A stretch of 7,927 bases of DNA from Gemmatimonadota bacterium. Lineage in GTDB: Bacteria; Gemmatimonadota; Gemmatimonadetes; Palauibacterales; Palauibacteraceae. The notes beneath the pieces were generated by a model, which ran no database searches, was not told where the DNA came from, and saw only the letters and a list, made by a program, of their open reading frames with translations. Shown piece after piece: positions 6,269-7,927 of the stretch (position 1 is the stretch's first letter; every line of letters begins with the position of its first letter). The translations under genes and the position numbers were made by a program. The DNA is taken from contig JARFPW010000055.1 of the NCBI GenBank assembly GCA_029288095.1, forward strand, positions 1 through 7,927, read 5' to 3'.

Positions 6269-6604
6269 TCAGGCGCCGTAGGCTCGCTCGATCTTGGCTG
6301 CGAGGACGAAATCGCTCTCGGTGAGCCCGTCGATCTTGTGCGTCCAGATCTCGACGGCTACCCGGCCCCAGGCCAGGTGGATATCGGGGTGATGCCCCTC
6401 GTCCTCGGCCAATGCACCCACCTGGTTCGTGAACGCCAGGGCGGAAACGAAATCGGGGAATTCGTACTCGCGACGCAGGTGGTGGTCTTCGACAATCGTC
6501 CAGTTCGTACCCAACTGGCTATGCAGGTCCGTCAACTCGTCGCCGGCCAGCGGCGGAATGCCACCGCGGCAGGGAACGCAGGTCTTCGCGGCCAGGTCAG
6601 TCAT
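6269..6604 (-). CDS. phhB: Pterin-4-alpha-carbinolamine dehydratase (PCD/DCoH family)
   Basis: A 111-aa cytoplasmic enzyme that dehydrates 4a-hydroxytetrahydropterin to quinonoid dihydropterin, recycling the cofactor used by aromatic amino acid hydroxylases. The core motif is complete: EDEGHHPDIHLAWG followed by WTHKIDGLTESD. His71, His72 and His89 have the same spacing as the three catalytic histidines of rat DCoH, and Asp98 matches its conserved Asp. The N terminus carries CVPCRGG, an extension common in bacterial members. The ATG at 6604 has GAGG 5 nt upstream. It lies 29 nt after the cyclase gene and 13 nt before the glycosyltransferase, so it is probably co-transcribed. No hydroxylase is visible nearby, so the pathway partner is unknown. 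The symbol is used by family convention; function as PCD is secure, its physiological use here is not. Confidence 0.93.
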   Translation of the reverse strand: MTDLAAKTCVPCRGGIPPLAGDELTDLHSQLGTNWTIVEDHHLRREYEFPDFVSALAFTNQVGALAEDEGHHPDIHLAWGRVAVEIWTHKIDGLTESDFVLAAKIERAYGA

Positions 6605-6633
6605 TACTACCTCAGCAGGTGCCCCAAATGCGG

Positions 6634-7927
6634 TCAGATGGACTCCGCGAGGACCACTCGGTCTCGCCCGCTCCGCTTGGCAACATACAACGCGTCATCG
6701 GCCGCCCGCATCAGCGCCTTCGGAGTGTCGCCGTCTTCGGGAAAGAACGCGATGCCCACCGATGCCGACAGGTCGATGTCGGGCTCGGACAATCCTTCGA
6801 GCGTCAGATGCCGGATTCGATCCTGCACACGATCGGCAATCGCCATGGCGAGTTCACGGTCGCATCGAAGCAGCAGCAGAGCGAACTCTTCACCGCCCAA
6901 CCGGGCTGCCCGGTCACTGTCGCGCACGGATTCCTGGAGGGCTACCGCGAGGAGTTCCAGGACCCGGTCACCGACGTGATGGCCGAACTTGTCGTTGACA
7001 TCCTTGAAGTAGTCCAGATCGAGCATGATCAGGGCCATCGTTTCCTGGTACCGGGTGGCACGCTGCACGTTGTCCTCGAGCTGGCGGACAAAGTGCCTCC
7101 GGTTATGAAGACCCGTGAGCCCGTCCGTAATCGCGAGACGGCGCGTCTCATCCAGCAACTCCCCGCCACGAATCACGGCGGCCGCCTGGTTCGCGATGGG
7201 GCTCAGTGTCTCGATCGCTGTCGCGCCGAAGCCGTCGACCTCCTGGGACTCCGCGTTGAGCACGCCGACCGTCCGTCCCTCCGCGACCATCGGGAGCGCC
7301 AACTCTGATCGCGCTCCCGGAACACCCGGGATGTAGTAGTCGTATTCAGGCGCGTCCAGGTCCCGGATATACTGGACTTCCCGCGATGCCGCGCACCTAC
7401 CCGTCACCCCCCGGCCAATCGGGATCTCCAGATAGCGCGCCGCCGCCTGGTATCCTTCCCCGGCCGCCATCGTCAACAGCTGCGTCTCCGGGTCGAGCAG
7501 CAGGATGGCGCACCGCGCGTCCGGCACTACTTCCTGGGCGATATCGAGCATCTGGTTGAGCGTTACGCCCAGTGTTTCGGCCTCGCTGGCCAGGCGGCTG
7601 ATCCGGTGCAGCGCCTCGAGCTGCGCAACCCGGCCACTCAGGGCCTCCTGGTTGCGGAACGCCATGATCGCGAGGGCAGCCTGGGCGCCGAGGACGGTGA
7701 GCAACTTCTCGTGCTCCTGGGTGAACGCGTCCTTGCGTTCGGACTCGACACTGATCACACCGGCCACCTGCCGGCCTACGAGCAACGGAACCGCCATGTT
7801 CGAACGAGCCTCGGGGAGCCCCTCGCGGTATCGTCGATCCAACCGCACGTCTCCAACGCGAACGGCGCGTCCGGTCTGCACGGCCCAGCCGCTGAGCCCC
7901 TCGCCCGCGGACAGAACGCTCTGCATC
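6634..7927 (-). CDS. GAF-GAF-GGDEF diguanylate cyclase (partial, 5' end outside window)
   Basis: The last 430 residues of a c-di-GMP synthase, which joins two GTP molecules. The frame is open through the right edge, and the first residues are only the second half of a GAF domain (SGWAVQTGRAVRVGDV; SNMAVPLLVGRQVAGVISVES), so the Met at 7926 is internal. A linker helix (about 85-118) leads to a second, complete GAF domain (about 119-255; IPIGRGVTGRCAA, SELALPMV, VGVLNAES). The cyclase domain starts at DGLTGLHNRRHF and has LDLDYFKDVND for metal and GTP binding, GHHVGD, and the active-site motif GGEEF (344-348). An RDSD inhibitory I-site lies exactly five residues before it, predicting product feedback inhibition. 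All catalytic residues look intact. The GAF domains should sense a small ligand or mediate dimerisation; the ligand is unknown. It is the first visible gene of the probable cyclase-dehydratase-glycosyltransferase operon. Confidence 0.95.
   Translation of the reverse strand, partial: MQSVLSAGEGLSGWAVQTGRAVRVGDVRLDRRYREGLPEARSNMAVPLLVGRQVAGVISVESERKDAFTQEHEKLLTVLGAQAALAIMAFRNQEALSGRVAQLEALHRISRLASEAETLGVTLNQMLDIAQEVVPDARCAILLLDPETQLLTMAAGEGYQAAARYLEIPIGRGVTGRCAASREVQYIRDLDAPEYDYYIPGVPGARSELALPMVAEGRTVGVLNAESQEVDGFGATAIETLSPIANQAAAVIRGGELLDETRRLAITDGLTGLHNRRHFVRQLEDNVQRATRYQETMALIMLDLDYFKDVNDKFGHHVGDRVLELLAVALQESVRDSDRAARLGGEEFALLLLRCDRELAMAIADRVQDRIRHLTLEGLSEPDIDLSASVGIAFFPEDGDTPKALMRAADDALYVAKRSGRDRVVLAESI

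Noticed and set aside
7924..7926. ATG at the right edge as the true start of the cyclase
   Set aside because: The protein would begin in the middle of a GAF domain, and the frame continues beyond the window.
1..7927. Mobile elements, CRISPR arrays, tRNA or rRNA genes
   Set aside because: I saw no transposase, terminal repeats, spaced direct repeats or tRNA-like cloverleaf on either strand.

Overview
The window is GC-rich bacterial DNA with six genes, all on the minus strand, so transcription runs from high to low coordinates. The organism is probably Gram-negative, because the leftmost gene continues into what looks like an outer-membrane beta-barrel. The gene mix (POT peptide transporter, GAF-GAF-GGDEF cyclase, TPR secretion-type protein) would suit a diderm phylum such as Gemmatimonadota or a relative. 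That placement is a guess, since nothing here is a taxonomic marker.

Right part (5191-7927), in transcription order: the 3' part of a diguanylate cyclase gene (two GAF domains plus an intact GGEEF domain with an inhibitory RxxD site); a small pterin-4-alpha-carbinolamine dehydratase; and a GT4-type glycosyltransferase. Gaps are only 29 and 13 nt, so this is probably one operon. Middle (3313-5067): a POT/PTR2 proton-coupled di/tripeptide transporter, 123 nt beyond the glycosyltransferase. It is followed after 22 nt by a perfect 12-bp hairpin.

Left part (1-3042) is the most interesting. A 270-nt control region carries a near-consensus sigma-54 (-24/-12) promoter and, about 150 bp upstream of its predicted start site, a perfect dyad of the TGT-N12-ACA kind expected for an enhancer-binding activator. 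It drives a two-gene unit. The first gene encodes a 483-aa protein with a degenerate KaiC/RecA-like NTPase, a degenerate receiver and a degenerate GGDEF domain. This is the domain order of BcsE, the c-di-GMP-sensing accessory protein of cellulose secretion. The second gene, 10 nt downstream and probably translationally coupled, encodes a membrane-anchored TPR protein that appears to run into a beta-barrel, the general plan of exopolysaccharide exporters such as BcsC, PgaA and PelB. It is cut by the left edge.

Working model (inference): the left unit starts a sigma-54-controlled, c-di-GMP-related exopolysaccharide synthesis or secretion locus whose synthase genes would lie beyond position 1. 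The cyclase and glycosyltransferase on the right fit the same theme but may be independent. I saw no tRNA, rRNA, CRISPR array, insertion sequence or prophage feature.
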